IMG/VR virus record: IMGVR_UViG_3300024262_006558
Coordinates: 310,001-374,000 of that record
Length of the DNA: 64,000 nucleotides
From: a virus
Strand: one strand, 5' to 3'
The notes below the pieces were generated by a model that had not been told where the DNA came from, did no database searches, and was given only the letters and a program-made list of their open reading frames with translations. The position numbers and the translations under genes were made by a program. This document shows positions 24,220 through 32,064 of the stretch, piece by piece; the stretch's first letter is position 1; each line of letters opens with the position of its first letter.

Positions 24220-24624
24220 TTATTTCAAGACTTTTTTAACATTTAAAGAATCTAAACAACATTTTTGAGGTTTAGTATAAACTCTGAATGTAACATATTC
24301 TAAACCATCTTCATCAAGTTCTATTTCAACATATTTACAAATACCTCTTATGCATACATTATGATAAATTAAGGTGCAATCATTTGGACCAGTCCAATCT
24401 TCAGTATTAGGTGCTCTTCCCATAATTTCCACTACTTCATTATAACTAAGTCCTCTCTTGTTTAAAGAAAAAGCAAGTTCTCCTTCTTCATAAGGAGTGT
24501 AATCGGAATCAATTCCTATTAATTTTTCAGCTTTATAATGAGGTAGTTTATTGTCATTACATGAAAACCCAAACAACACACCTATCATTAAACCAATTAT
24601 TGCAATTACTGTTCTTTGAGCCAT
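24220..24624 (-). CDS. Lipoprotein with SmpA/OmlA (BamE)-like domain
   Basis: N-terminal signal with a lipobox: a hydrophobic stretch AIIGLMIGVLFGFSC ending in Cys22, the expected lipidation site. The mature part has LNKRGLSYNEVVEIMGRAP, which resembles the G-x-s-x-x-E-V-x-x-x-x-G-x-P core of SmpA/OmlA/BamE domains, and four cysteines that could pair. It would sit in the outer membrane or periplasm. Phage lipoproteins often block superinfection; that role is inference. It overlaps gltX by 19 bases. Confidence 0.7.
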   Translation of the reverse strand: MAQRTVIAIIGLMIGVLFGFSCNDNKLPHYKAEKLIGIDSDYTPYEEGELAFSLNKRGLSYNEVVEIMGRAPNTEDWTGPNDCTLIYHNVCIRGICKYVEIELDEDGLEYVTFRVYTKPQKCCLDSLNVKKVLK

Positions 24625-26183
24625 AATAATACATTTTTAATTCTAAATATTGTTTCATCTGATCCTATTAATTCCATAATTGGAAATAATTCAGGTCCGC
24701 CAGTTTCTTGTGTTATAATATACCTTAATGGTTTTAACACATCACCAAACTTCACACCAAGGTCATCACAAGTAATCTTTAAGTAATTCTTTGTTTGAGC
24801 AGTTGGGACCGTTGTATAGTCTTCATAAAAATCAGTAAGAACCTCTACAACATTATCAGTCAATTGCTTTTTAAGAATGCTCCAATCATAATCTTCTTTA
24901 TTAAGTGGAAGGAATAAATACTGAGATTTTGGCATCAGATCAGTTATAAACTCTACTCGATCCTTAAGGAGATCGCAAGCTTTAGTAGCGTATACTTCAT
25001 TAAGCCTGGATAATGTAAAGTGAGGCTTATAAACCTCACCCCAACTTTCAACCTCATATTTCCAGTCTTTCAATAAAGTTTCAGCTAATACACTTGAATC
25101 AGTTTGGCGAATATACTTTCCATTCATCCAAGTAATCTTTTCATTGTCATAGCGAATACCTGCTTTGTTAACTCTATCCATAGAGAATGCATTTACCAAT
25201 TCTTCAAAGGTAAAAATCTCTTGATCGTTGCCAGGGTTCCACCCTAACATCGCCATAAAATTTACTACAGCATCTTTATCATAACCTCCCTCTTTATAAC
25301 CTAAACATGTAATTTGTTGTTTCTTTTTATCGTCATACACTTGACATTGAAAAGGATAGATAGGAAAACCTAATCTATGAGCCGTTCTCTTACTTAATTT
25401 ACCTTTACCATCAGGGTTTAAAACTAATGGCAAGTGGGCAAATTCAGGAATATCCCACCCTAAAGCTTCGTACAACATAATATGTAATGGAGTGGATGGT
25501 AACCACTCTTCCCCTCTTATCACATGAGATATCTTCATAAGATGATCATCTATGACAGCAGCTAAGTGATACGTTGGAACACCATCAGATTTCATAAGCA
25601 CTTTATCATCCACTTCATTAGAATTGAATGTGACTTTATCTCTGACCATGTCAGTAAATGTAATTTCTTTATCTTTTGTAACTTTAAATCTTATTACGTA
25701 AGACGCGCCAGAAGAAATTGCTTTTTTAACATCGCTTTCCCCCATTGTAAGAGAATTAGACATCAAGTCTCTAGTGTTATGATCATATTTAGGCATAGGA
25801 TTAATATCCGTTTTAAGATCTTCTCTCATAGCATTCAATGCCGCAGGAGTATCAAAAGCGTAATAAGCATGTCCAGATTTGATTAACTCTTGAACATATA
25901 CCTCATATAACTCCAACCTCTCAGATTGTATATATGGACCATCAAGGCCGCCTATGCCTGGACCTTCATCAAACTCTATACCGCACCAATCCATAGATTT
26001 CTTGATATATTCTTGAGCTCCTTCTACGAGCCTTGAACTATCTGTATCTTCTATTCTGAGTATTAATTCACCACCATATTTAGCTGCGAACAAATAGTTG
26101 TAAAGGGCTGTTCTTATATTACCACAATGTATTGGACCTGTCGGGCTTGGAGCAAATCTAGTTCTAATGCGTTTTTCTTCCAT
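24606..26183 (-). CDS. gltX: Glutamyl-tRNA synthetase, Bacteroidota-like
   Basis: Full-length class I GluRS (525 aa). The HIGH-type signature is FAPSPTGPIHCGN at residues 10-22 and the KMSKS-type signature is GKLSKR near residue 261. The Rossmann core has LRIEDTDSSR, VIRGEEWLPS and GVPTYHLAAVIDDH. After KLSKR an insert with LGFPIYPFQ and LGYKEGGYDKDAVVNFMAML matches the form seen in Bacteroidota enzymes. It charges tRNA(Glu) with Glu. The gene follows a GIY-YIG homing endonuclease inserted antisense upstream, beyond which lies a 14-codon ghost of another gltX start. A TATTTTTG promoter-like box lies within the 80-base gap. Confidence 0.93.
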   Translation of the reverse strand: MEEKRIRTRFAPSPTGPIHCGNIRTALYNYLFAAKYGGELILRIEDTDSSRLVEGAQEYIKKSMDWCGIEFDEGPGIGGLDGPYIQSERLELYEVYVQELIKSGHAYYAFDTPAALNAMREDLKTDINPMPKYDHNTRDLMSNSLTMGESDVKKAISSGASYVIRFKVTKDKEITFTDMVRDKVTFNSNEVDDKVLMKSDGVPTYHLAAVIDDHLMKISHVIRGEEWLPSTPLHIMLYEALGWDIPEFAHLPLVLNPDGKGKLSKRTAHRLGFPIYPFQCQVYDDKKKQQITCLGYKEGGYDKDAVVNFMAMLGWNPGNDQEIFTFEELVNAFSMDRVNKAGIRYDNEKITWMNGKYIRQTDSSVLAETLLKDWKYEVESWGEVYKPHFTLSRLNEVYATKACDLLKDRVEFITDLMPKSQYLFLPLNKEDYDWSILKKQLTDNVVEVLTDFYEDYTTVPTAQTKNYLKITCDDLGVKFGDVLKPLRYIITQETGGPELFPIMELIGSDETIFRIKNVLLWLKEQ

Positions 26184-26263
26184 ATTTAATCATTTAACAC
26201 AAAAATACAATTATAAATCTAAAAAAAACAATTTTTTATAATATTTAATTATAAAGACTTATT

Positions 26264-27217
26264 ATGAAAGATAAAATAAAAATATACCAATTATCAAGTT
26301 CTAGGAACCCTGAAAATGTGAGATATATTGGTAAAACTTCAAATAGCATAAAGTGTAGATTGCAAAAACACTTAAGTAATTTAAAAGGAGATACAACTTA
26401 TAAAGGGAACTGGATAAGAAAAGAAATAAGTGATGGGTTTCATATAATTATAAAAAGTATTTATATCGTTTTAGAAAATGAGAACTGGCAAGATGTGGAA
26501 ATAAAACTTATTTCTGAATACAAAAAAAAAGGTTATAAATTGACAAACTTAACCCCAGGAGGAGAAGGGATGCATGGAAAAGATAATCCTTTCTATAATA
26601 AATCACACACTGAAGAATCTAAGCAAAAGTTGAGAATATCACAACCTTCAAGAAAGGAAGTGATTCAATATAATAAAACAGGTAAAATAATTAATAAATA
26701 TGATTCAATAGCACAAGCTTCAAAAGAATGCAAAATACCTATATCATCCATTTCTAATGTATGCAAAATAAAAAAGAAATATAAGACGGCTGGAGGTTAT
26801 GTTTGGAGATTTAAAGGTGATTCTTTTTCTTTAGAATATGAAAATCCAGCCAAAAATTTAAGAAAGAAGGTGGATCAATATAATAAAAAAGGTGAGTTAA
26901 TTGCAACGTATAATTCAGTTTCAAAAGCTTGTGATATAACCAGTATACCTTCTGGCAATATTTCTAGATGCTGCAATAAAAACCTTAAAACTGCTGGTGG
27001 ATATGTATGGAGATTTGAAAATGACCTTTTCGAAAAACCTTCTGTAAGGAAGGGTTCCAAAAATATCATTCAATTTGACGTAGATGGAAATAAAATTATG
27101 GAATACAATTCTATATCAGATGCTGTCAAAAAAACTGGAATTAATTATTCAGGAATATACCATTGTGCTAACGGTAAGGTTAAAACTATAAAAGGATATA
27201 TTTTTAAGTTTAAATAA
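26264..27217 (+). CDS. GIY-YIG homing endonuclease with NUMOD repeats
   Basis: N-terminal GIY-YIG domain (IYQLSSSRNPENVRYIGKT, then a catalytic Arg/His/Glu region with CRLQKHLSN and EIKLISEYKKKGYKLTN). A NUMOD3-like motif follows (GMHGKDNPFYNKSHTEESK), then three NUMOD1-type DNA-binding repeats of the form QYNKxGxxIxxYxSxxxAxK, each closed by GGYVWRF or GYIFKF. This is typical of free-standing phage homing enzymes. It is antisense to gltX, and its stop lies in a perfect 38-bp palindrome whose other strand ends the gltX ghost. Confidence 0.9.
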   Translation: MKDKIKIYQLSSSRNPENVRYIGKTSNSIKCRLQKHLSNLKGDTTYKGNWIRKEISDGFHIIIKSIYIVLENENWQDVEIKLISEYKKKGYKLTNLTPGGEGMHGKDNPFYNKSHTEESKQKLRISQPSRKEVIQYNKTGKIINKYDSIAQASKECKIPISSISNVCKIKKKYKTAGGYVWRFKGDSFSLEYENPAKNLRKKVDQYNKKGELIATYNSVSKACDITSIPSGNISRCCNKNLKTAGGYVWRFENDLFEKPSVRKGSKNIIQFDVDGNKIMEYNSISDAVKKTGINYSGIYHCANGKVKTIKGYIFKFK

Positions 27218-27243
27218 AAATTTATAAATTTTTATTTAAACTT
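27206..27243. repeat. Perfect 38-bp palindrome at the endonuclease 3' end
   Basis: Two 19-base arms (starting AAGTTTAAATAAAAATTTA) with no loop. It contains the TAA of the endonuclease on the top strand and the TAA of the truncated gltX ghost on the bottom strand, both reading Lys-Phe-Lys-stop. It could also act as a bidirectional terminator. Confidence 0.85.
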
Positions 27244-27285
27244 ACCTGTTGGCGAAGGCGCATATCTTACTCTTACTTTATTCAT
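27232..27285 (-). pseudogene. gltX: Ghost of a second gltX 5' end (17 codons)
   Basis: From ATG 27285 the frame reads MNKVRVRYAPSPTG, the canonical GluRS N-terminus up to the residue before the HIGH-type motif, then KFK and stop supplied by the palindrome. It differs from the intact gltX start in both protein and silent codon positions (for example GCGCCTTCGCCAACAGGT against GCTCCAAGCCCGACAGGT), so it is not a simple duplication. It keeps its own phage-type promoter upstream. I read it as the original gltX start, displaced by endonuclease insertion. Confidence 0.8.
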
Positions 27286-27289
27286 AATT

Positions 27290-27318
27290 ATATAACGAAA
27301 TTATAATCATTTTGTTGC
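27290..27318 (-). promoter_or_regulatory. Phage promoter family member before the gltX ghost
   Basis: Leftward GCAACAAAAT, then TCGTTATAT with 22 positions from G to C. It now drives only the 17-codon ghost and whatever lies antisense to the endonuclease. Confidence 0.6.
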
Positions 27319-27372
27319 TTGACTTATTAAATGATTATGATTAAATTCTTATAAAGATACAAAATCTATGCC

Positions 27373-28092
27373 ATGAGAAAAAGATTTTACATAAAACCTG
27401 ACTTAAAACTTTTCTTAGACCAAGATCCGCTTAGGTTTTCCAGAAGTCAAATAACAGATTTAATTGAAAACCACTTCAATATATATAGCAGTAGATTTGG
27501 TAAAAACATTCCATTCAAACTAAATAATAATCAGAAACAAATTATTAAATCTGTTTCTGAAAACAAGATAACTGTTATTTCTAAAACTAGACAATTAGGC
27601 GTTTCTACAGTTATGCAATCAATTTTAACTTTGTTAATGGCTGATGCAGATGTTACTGTTTATTATATTTGTCATAATAAACAGTCTGCTAAATCTCGTA
27701 AACAATCGATGATATATTTACTTGAATGCTTGAAAGAGTTTGAACTTCAATACAAATCTCCTGACAACCCTTCTTCATTTGATATTATAAAAGAAACTGA
27801 AAATTCTTATACTTTATCAAACTTTAGCAAAATAAAGTTCACAACTTACGATCCTAACCTTTTTAGAGGAAGTAATGCTATGCATGTTTATTTTGATGAA
27901 TGTTTACCTAACAATGTAGCTGATGCTATGATTATGTTAGGGCCAATTACGAATGCGATTAAAGGTCATAGAATTATTATATCAAACCCTACAAGTGAAG
28001 CTGAATACATTTCTCAATCTTTGAGAAACTTAAGGCATCATTTTTTAAATATACCTAGAGGTGAATACCATTTATCTCCAGCCACTTACTAG
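27373..28092 (+). CDS. Terminase-large-subunit-like ATPase domain, no nuclease domain
   Basis: TerL-type ATPase core: FKLNNNQKQIIKSVSENK adenine-binding region, Walker A VISKTRQLGVSTVMQ near residue 75, Walker B MHVYFDEC near 176, and coupling motif IIISNPTSEAE. It ends at residue 239, before the RNase H-like nuclease domain expected in a TerL of 450-600 aa. It may be a split TerL half, a free-standing ATPase, or a remnant. The N-terminus MRKRFYIKP carries the MRKxFY tag seen on nine other proteins here, eight of them in the array at the right end. Confidence 0.72.
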   Translation: MRKRFYIKPDLKLFLDQDPLRFSRSQITDLIENHFNIYSSRFGKNIPFKLNNNQKQIIKSVSENKITVISKTRQLGVSTVMQSILTLLMADADVTVYYICHNKQSAKSRKQSMIYLLECLKEFELQYKSPDNPSSFDIIKETENSYTLSNFSKIKFTTYDPNLFRGSNAMHVYFDECLPNNVADAMIMLGPITNAIKGHRIIISNPTSEAEYISQSLRNLRHHFLNIPRGEYHLSPATY

Positions 28093-28571
28093 CCATATGC
28101 TTTAATACATCTTAGTATGTATTCAGAATGCTCTCTCCTTCCTGAATCTTCTGGTACTAACCCAATAGATAAATGGAATCCATAAAACGGATCACCAAGA
28201 CCAGCTTCATTTCTAATAGATTGACCTTCGGGACAATTAACTTTTAACCACCAATGAGCAGCGTTTGTTCTCACATTCACATCATAGTAAAATGTTACTA
28301 GTGTTCCGTGATATTTTTCTTTTATAGCTTCAAAGTTTTTAGTTAACTCAGGAGTATTGATCCTATCATTTATGATAGTAACATGATTCCCTCTAAGAGG
28401 TGTATTAAGTTCTAAACCATATCTAGCCTTAACAAACCAAGCATAATATTCTGGAAGATCATCATTAATGATAATCATAGCAGTTCTCTTCCAACTACTT
28501 TGTTTATTATGCTTCTTTGTTTTATTGTCTGGATCAAAGAAAATTCTACCCGTTAACTTAATTCCTTCCAT
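28089..28571 (-). CDS. 2H phosphoesterase-superfamily protein
   Basis: Two H-x-T/S-x motifs at suitable spacing, GNHVTIIND and GFHLSIGLV, are the hallmark of 2H phosphoesterases (LigT/CPDase fold). At 160 aa it matches the compact members. These enzymes open 2',3'-cyclic phosphates or cleave 2'-5' bonds; the phage anti-CBASS nuclease Acb1 also belongs to the superfamily. Which activity applies is not decided by sequence alone. Its end overlaps the end of the convergent terminase-like gene by four bases. Confidence 0.68.
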   Translation of the reverse strand: MEGIKLTGRIFFDPDNKTKKHNKQSSWKRTAMIIINDDLPEYYAWFVKARYGLELNTPLRGNHVTIINDRINTPELTKNFEAIKEKYHGTLVTFYYDVNVRTNAAHWWLKVNCPEGQSIRNEAGLGDPFYGFHLSIGLVPEDSGRREHSEYILRCIKAYG

Positions 28572-28574
28572 TTT

Positions 28575-28883
28575 TTAAATAGAATTCATGTAATCTAAAT
28601 ATCTATCTACTAACTCGTTTGAGTCAACTATTTCAACCGTAGTTAGGTTCTTAGTTGTTCTCCATCCTTTAGAAGTTTTTTTGTAAACATGATCCCCAAC
28701 TAAAACAAAAGAACCTTTCTTGTTTCTGGAAATTGTGTTCATAAATACAGAATGATGCTCAACTTTATCTTTACTATCAGCTTTTTTCAATGACTCACTA
28801 GTCAATAAAGCTTTAAAAAACACATCTACACTCTTCGGCGGTTCCACTCCAACTATATCCTCTAAAATTCGTTCATCACTCAT
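28575..28883 (-). CDS. Hypothetical protein, 102 aa
   Basis: Soluble, mixed charge, with a DEMRD-like helical N-terminus (RILEDIVGVEPPKSVDVFFK) and a beta-rich centre (GSFVLVGDHVYKKTSKGW). No family recognised. Short spacing places it in the operon with the 2H phosphoesterase. Confidence 0.5.
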   Translation of the reverse strand: MSDERILEDIVGVEPPKSVDVFFKALLTSESLKKADSKDKVEHHSVFMNTISRNKKGSFVLVGDHVYKKTSKGWRTTKNLTTVEIVDSNELVDRYLDYMNSI

Positions 28884-28889
28884 ATGTTT

Positions 28890-29291
28890 CTATTTAGTTT
28901 GTTCTAAGAACTTTATTCTATCTCTACATATACTAGCAAAAGTATAATCTTCAATTTCAGTATAATAATTCATTAACTGATTTAGTTCTTCAATATTTAA
29001 TAGCTCAAAATCTCTAGCTTGCAATTCTTGTATAGAAGAGTTTTTGTCAGCCTCAAAAGTAATATTATAAAGCGTTATAAGTTGTTGCATCTTCTGAATA
29101 GTAGCTTTATAATTTAAAGCTATTATCATCCACTCTTTACTTTTTTTCTGCTCTTTTCTTCTATCATTCTCCAGGTTTTCAATCCTAGTTTTTTGCTGAA
29201 TTAAAATGTATATAAAAATAGGGGAAAACATAATCACTCCAACTAAAATAATACACACTACATTCAAAACAATAATACTTATTAATTCCAT
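28890..29291 (-). CDS. Membrane-anchored UVR-motif protein, 133 aa
   Basis: An N-terminal hydrophobic helix (IIVLNVVCIILVGVIMFSPI) is followed by a coiled-coil-like charged region (RIENLENDRRKEQKKSKEW). The C-terminus (IEELNQLMNYYTEIEDYTF, then ASICRDRIKFLE) resembles the UVR motif found in the proteins at 17628 and 19145. It is probably anchored in the inner membrane. It is preceded by a clear member of the phage promoter family. Confidence 0.55.
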   Translation of the reverse strand: MELISIIVLNVVCIILVGVIMFSPIFIYILIQQKTRIENLENDRRKEQKKSKEWMIIALNYKATIQKMQQLITLYNITFEADKNSSIQELQARDFELLNIEELNQLMNYYTEIEDYTFASICRDRIKFLEQTK

Positions 29292-29312
29292 ATTGTTATC
29301 GACTTCACACTT

Positions 29313-29341
29313 ATATAACGTCTATTATAGTATTTTGTTGT
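29313..29341 (-). promoter_or_regulatory. Phage promoter family member
   Basis: Leftward ACAACAAAAT, then ACGTTATAT with 22 positions from the first base to the C, about 20 bases before the ATG at 29291. Confidence 0.6.
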
Positions 29342-29350
29342 TATTAAATC

Positions 29351-29379
29351 AAAAAAAAAGGCGGAATATCCGCCTTTTT
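29351..29379 (-). terminator. Terminator after clpP
   Basis: AAAGGCGGA / TCCGCCTTT hairpin followed leftward by a run of nine T residues, just after the ClpP stop. Confidence 0.85.
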
Positions 29380-29396
29380 CTAATAAACACTATAAA

Positions 29397-30203
29397 TTAT
29401 TTAGCAACTGCTTTCTTTACGATAACAGAATCAATGATTCCATATGCTTCAGCCTCTTCAGATCTAAACCACTTATCAGTAATACAATCTTCTTCAATCT
29501 GCTCATAAGACTTGCCAGTAGCTTCTGCTAAAATCTTATAAAGATCCTCAGTGTATTTTTCTAATTCAGCCATAGTAACTTTCATGTCACTACGTTTACC
29601 TTGAGCTCCACCTGAAGCTTGGTGAATCATTGTACGAGAATACTTTAAAGAGTGTCTCTTGCCTTTTGTACCAGAAGCTAACAAAATAGCTCCCATGCTT
29701 GCTGCCATACCTGCAACAGTTGTTCTAACGTCTGGGTTTATGTAGTTCATAACATCAACCGTTGATAGACCGTGAATAACACTTCCACCTGGAGAATCAA
29801 TATACATATTGATCTCTTTCTTGCTATCCGTATTCTCTAAGAATAGAAGTTGAGCGTTAACAATATTTGTTACTTGAGAATCTACTGGTGTACCGAACCA
29901 AATAACTCTGTCTTTCATAAGACGAGAAAACACGTCTAAGATAGCCATGTTACCTGGTCTCTCTTCTACAATGTTTGGAGTTAGGTTATAAATGTCTGAA
30001 GCGCTTTGGGATATTCCAGAAACCTCCATAACGTTTGCACTAATACCTGCTTGGTACTGATGCATAGCCGCATTAGAGATACCAGCCATTACTTCAGCGG
30101 AAAATCTTTTAGGATTAAAAACCTTATTTTGATAATCCTCTAAAGTAGTTGTTGGAACACCTTGATCTTTTGCAAATAATTTAAATTCTTTTTCGATATT
30201 CAT
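29397..30203 (-). CDS. clpP: ClpP-like serine protease with N-terminal extension
   Basis: ClpP fold with the catalytic triad in order: Ser169 in GMAASMGAILLASG, His194 in RTMIHQASGG, and Asp in QIEEDCITDKWF. The oxyanion region IDSPGGSVIHGL is present. At 268 aa it exceeds ordinary ClpP (about 195 aa) because of an extra N-terminal region of roughly 75 residues (through TPNIVEERPGN). It could hijack host Clp ATPases, process a phage protein such as a prohead component, or act as a SppA/ClpP-type head protease. It is transcribed alone between two terminators. Confidence 0.85.
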   Translation of the reverse strand: MNIEKEFKLFAKDQGVPTTTLEDYQNKVFNPKRFSAEVMAGISNAAMHQYQAGISANVMEVSGISQSASDIYNLTPNIVEERPGNMAILDVFSRLMKDRVIWFGTPVDSQVTNIVNAQLLFLENTDSKKEINMYIDSPGGSVIHGLSTVDVMNYINPDVRTTVAGMAASMGAILLASGTKGKRHSLKYSRTMIHQASGGAQGKRSDMKVTMAELEKYTEDLYKILAEATGKSYEQIEEDCITDKWFRSEEAEAYGIIDSVIVKKAVAK

Positions 30204-30265
30204 TACTTAATATTTAATGAGTTAATATGAAAACAAATATAAGACTTTATAAAAACTTGTGCAAT

Positions 30266-30298
30266 AAAAAAGCCCCTTTTTTTTAGGGGCTTTTTTTT
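30266..30298 (-). terminator. Strong terminator between the 165-aa gene and clpP
   Basis: AGCCCCT / AGGGGCT stem flanked by long A and T runs, symmetrical in both directions. Confidence 0.85.
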
Positions 30299-30794
30299 AT
30301 TTTTTACTAAAAAGGCTTTTAAACATGCTCCAACCAGAGCGATTCAACTTTTCTTTTTCCAGTTTAAGCAAATGCTTATACTTAGAAACAATATTAGCAA
30401 CCTCAGCGCATTCCTGAAGTAAACCATCTGTTGTGTCTATGTTAACTGCTTTTAATTCACTTTTGAATCTTGCGAATATGTTGTATCTAAAATCAATAAA
30501 CTCTTGACTGTTTTGAAAGTCAGTGTGAGTATATCTCCATTTGATTTGACCCTTGATCATTACAGGTATCATTCTCATGTTAAACCCAGTGTAGTTAATA
30601 GTATCCTGTAAAGCGGCCATCTTTTCTACACTTTTTACTTTCCAACCATGTTGTAAATAGTTAAATACAAGATCTCTTGCTATTAAACCAAGTTCCTCGT
30701 TTTCATTCATGCATTTTTTAAAACCTTCATTGGTTAATGCGTACTTTGGCACAGATTTGGACTGAGCTTTAGTAAGTTTCAATTCCTTTGACAT
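30297..30794 (-). CDS. Hypothetical basic protein, 165 aa
   Basis: Lysine-rich at both ends, with aromatic-rich central part (IKWRYTHTDFQNSQEFIDFR) and a helical C-terminus (YKHLLKLEKEKLNRSGW). No family recognised. It stands alone between a 102-base gap upstream and a strong terminator that overlaps its stop. Confidence 0.5.
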   Translation of the reverse strand: MSKELKLTKAQSKSVPKYALTNEGFKKCMNENEELGLIARDLVFNYLQHGWKVKSVEKMAALQDTINYTGFNMRMIPVMIKGQIKWRYTHTDFQNSQEFIDFRYNIFARFKSELKAVNIDTTDGLLQECAEVANIVSKYKHLLKLEKEKLNRSGWSMFKSLFSKK

Positions 30795-30896
30795 TTTGTT
30801 ATTCTTTTTATTATTTTTAATTAAGTTATTACAAAGTTATAAAATTAAATACTTATAACTAAAATAAAACATGATATTTATTTGTTATTTTTTATT

Positions 30897-31793
30897 TTAT
30901 TTTACCCATTGAGCTAAACGACCATCTTGAGTGAAGTATAAATCTTTATCTTCCAATTCTTCTTTGATGATATATTTTTTAAAGTACTCATAAAAAATTT
31001 GTCCAGGTATTCCAACTAGACTATTATATTCATGATGACAATAGTCATTATACCTCTCCTTAAGGTACTCACCTTTTCTCATGCCATCAGCCTTCACCCA
31101 TTTCAAAACAGATAGTTTGAGAGGTACACCAAGTTCATGTGAAGGTAAAGCTCTAGTTGCTATTCCAGATAATTTCATCCAATCCTCATAAGCATTATCC
31201 GTTGACACAATAACTTCATCATTACTGATATAAGCTAAGTCAAATCCTTCTTTCTCTAATGCGTCAGCTAACTGATTCATTTTCATTAGCTGTATCTTAC
31301 CATTTCTATTAGGGTTAAGGTTTCCAAACACTACTTGCCTAAATGATTTAGATTTAACCAGAGTTGGATAAATCATTAAACTAATACAAAGCTCTTCCCA
31401 ACTTTTACCTAACTCATTATCCACATCAAATGTTTTCATGGTAGAGAAATTAGCGCTCTTTATATCAATCGATATAAACATGCTTCCAGACTTAACAAAC
31501 CTTTGATCTAAAGTTCTAAACTCATGACTTGAATAATCATACTCCTGAAAACATGTATAAGCTACAGAATGTTCAATATGGTGTTTTATCTTAGAAAGAC
31601 ATTCTTTTTTATATCTACCAATATGTTCATAACCATGTTCTTTAACCCACTTTTCAAAACCTTTAAACTCTTCTACAAGAGCAGGTAAATGAGAAAACTC
31701 AGGTGACTTAGATAATGTTTCAATATAGTAATCGAACAACGTATCCACTGGAACACTTATTTTAAACATTTTAGCAAATTCTTTATTGTCCAT
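30897..31793 (-). CDS. Uncharacterised protein, possible polymerase-like palm
   Basis: Start placed at the ATG at 31793 (MDNKEFAKMFKIS); a TTG precedes it at 31802. Two acidic motifs stand out, FISIDIKSANFSTMK near residue 105 and AYISNDEVIVSTDN near 190, separated by SKSFRQVVFGNLNPNRNGK. The spacing and the hydrophobic-D-x-K / D-E-hydrophobic pattern recall motifs A and C of a nucleotidyl-transferring palm, but this is only a visual impression. No family is recognised with confidence. It overlaps the MRKRFY-tagged gene upstream by 11 bases. Confidence 0.45.
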   Translation of the reverse strand: MDNKEFAKMFKISVPVDTLFDYYIETLSKSPEFSHLPALVEEFKGFEKWVKEHGYEHIGRYKKECLSKIKHHIEHSVAYTCFQEYDYSSHEFRTLDQRFVKSGSMFISIDIKSANFSTMKTFDVDNELGKSWEELCISLMIYPTLVKSKSFRQVVFGNLNPNRNGKIQLMKMNQLADALEKEGFDLAYISNDEVIVSTDNAYEDWMKLSGIATRALPSHELGVPLKLSVLKWVKADGMRKGEYLKERYNDYCHHEYNSLVGIPGQIFYEYFKKYIIKEELEDKDLYFTQDGRLAQWVK

Positions 31794-32064
31794 AATCTCC
31801 AAATCTATCTTTTAAAACTTTTTTCTCACCATACCGATCTGTAAACACAATCAAGTCTGCTCTATTCATTCTATTCCTAGAGTCTACAGCCACACCGCTT
31901 GTAAAGAACGACATACCTGTAGACCTATGGAAGTTAAAGTCATATAAATTAATATCATTTATATGCTTATATCTAGACCCTTTCACCAAATCATTCTCAG
32001 TTAAATATATTGGTTCCCTATATGGTCTCCACTGTTTGACTGTGTGGTAAAAACGCTTTCTCAT
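31783..32064 (-). CDS. MRKRFY-tagged small protein, 93 aa
   Basis: Starts MRKRFYHTVKQWRPY, the tag also found on the terminase-like ATPase and on the small-protein array at 61.5-63.6 kb. The rest (YLTENDLVKGSRYKHINDI, then a C-terminal VFTDRYGEKKVLKD) is not recognised and looks beta-rich. It lies far from the array, between the RlaP-type gene and the 30897 gene, and overlaps both. The scattered location argues that the tag marks a function and is not just local duplication. Confidence 0.6.
   Translation of the reverse strand: MRKRFYHTVKQWRPYREPIYLTENDLVKGSRYKHINDINLYDFNFHRSTGMSFFTSGVAVDSRNRMNRADLIVFTDRYGEKKVLKDRFGDYGQ

Noticed and set aside
27373-28092. Calling this gene a complete TerL
   Set aside because: It ends before the nuclease domain, so only the ATPase part can be claimed.
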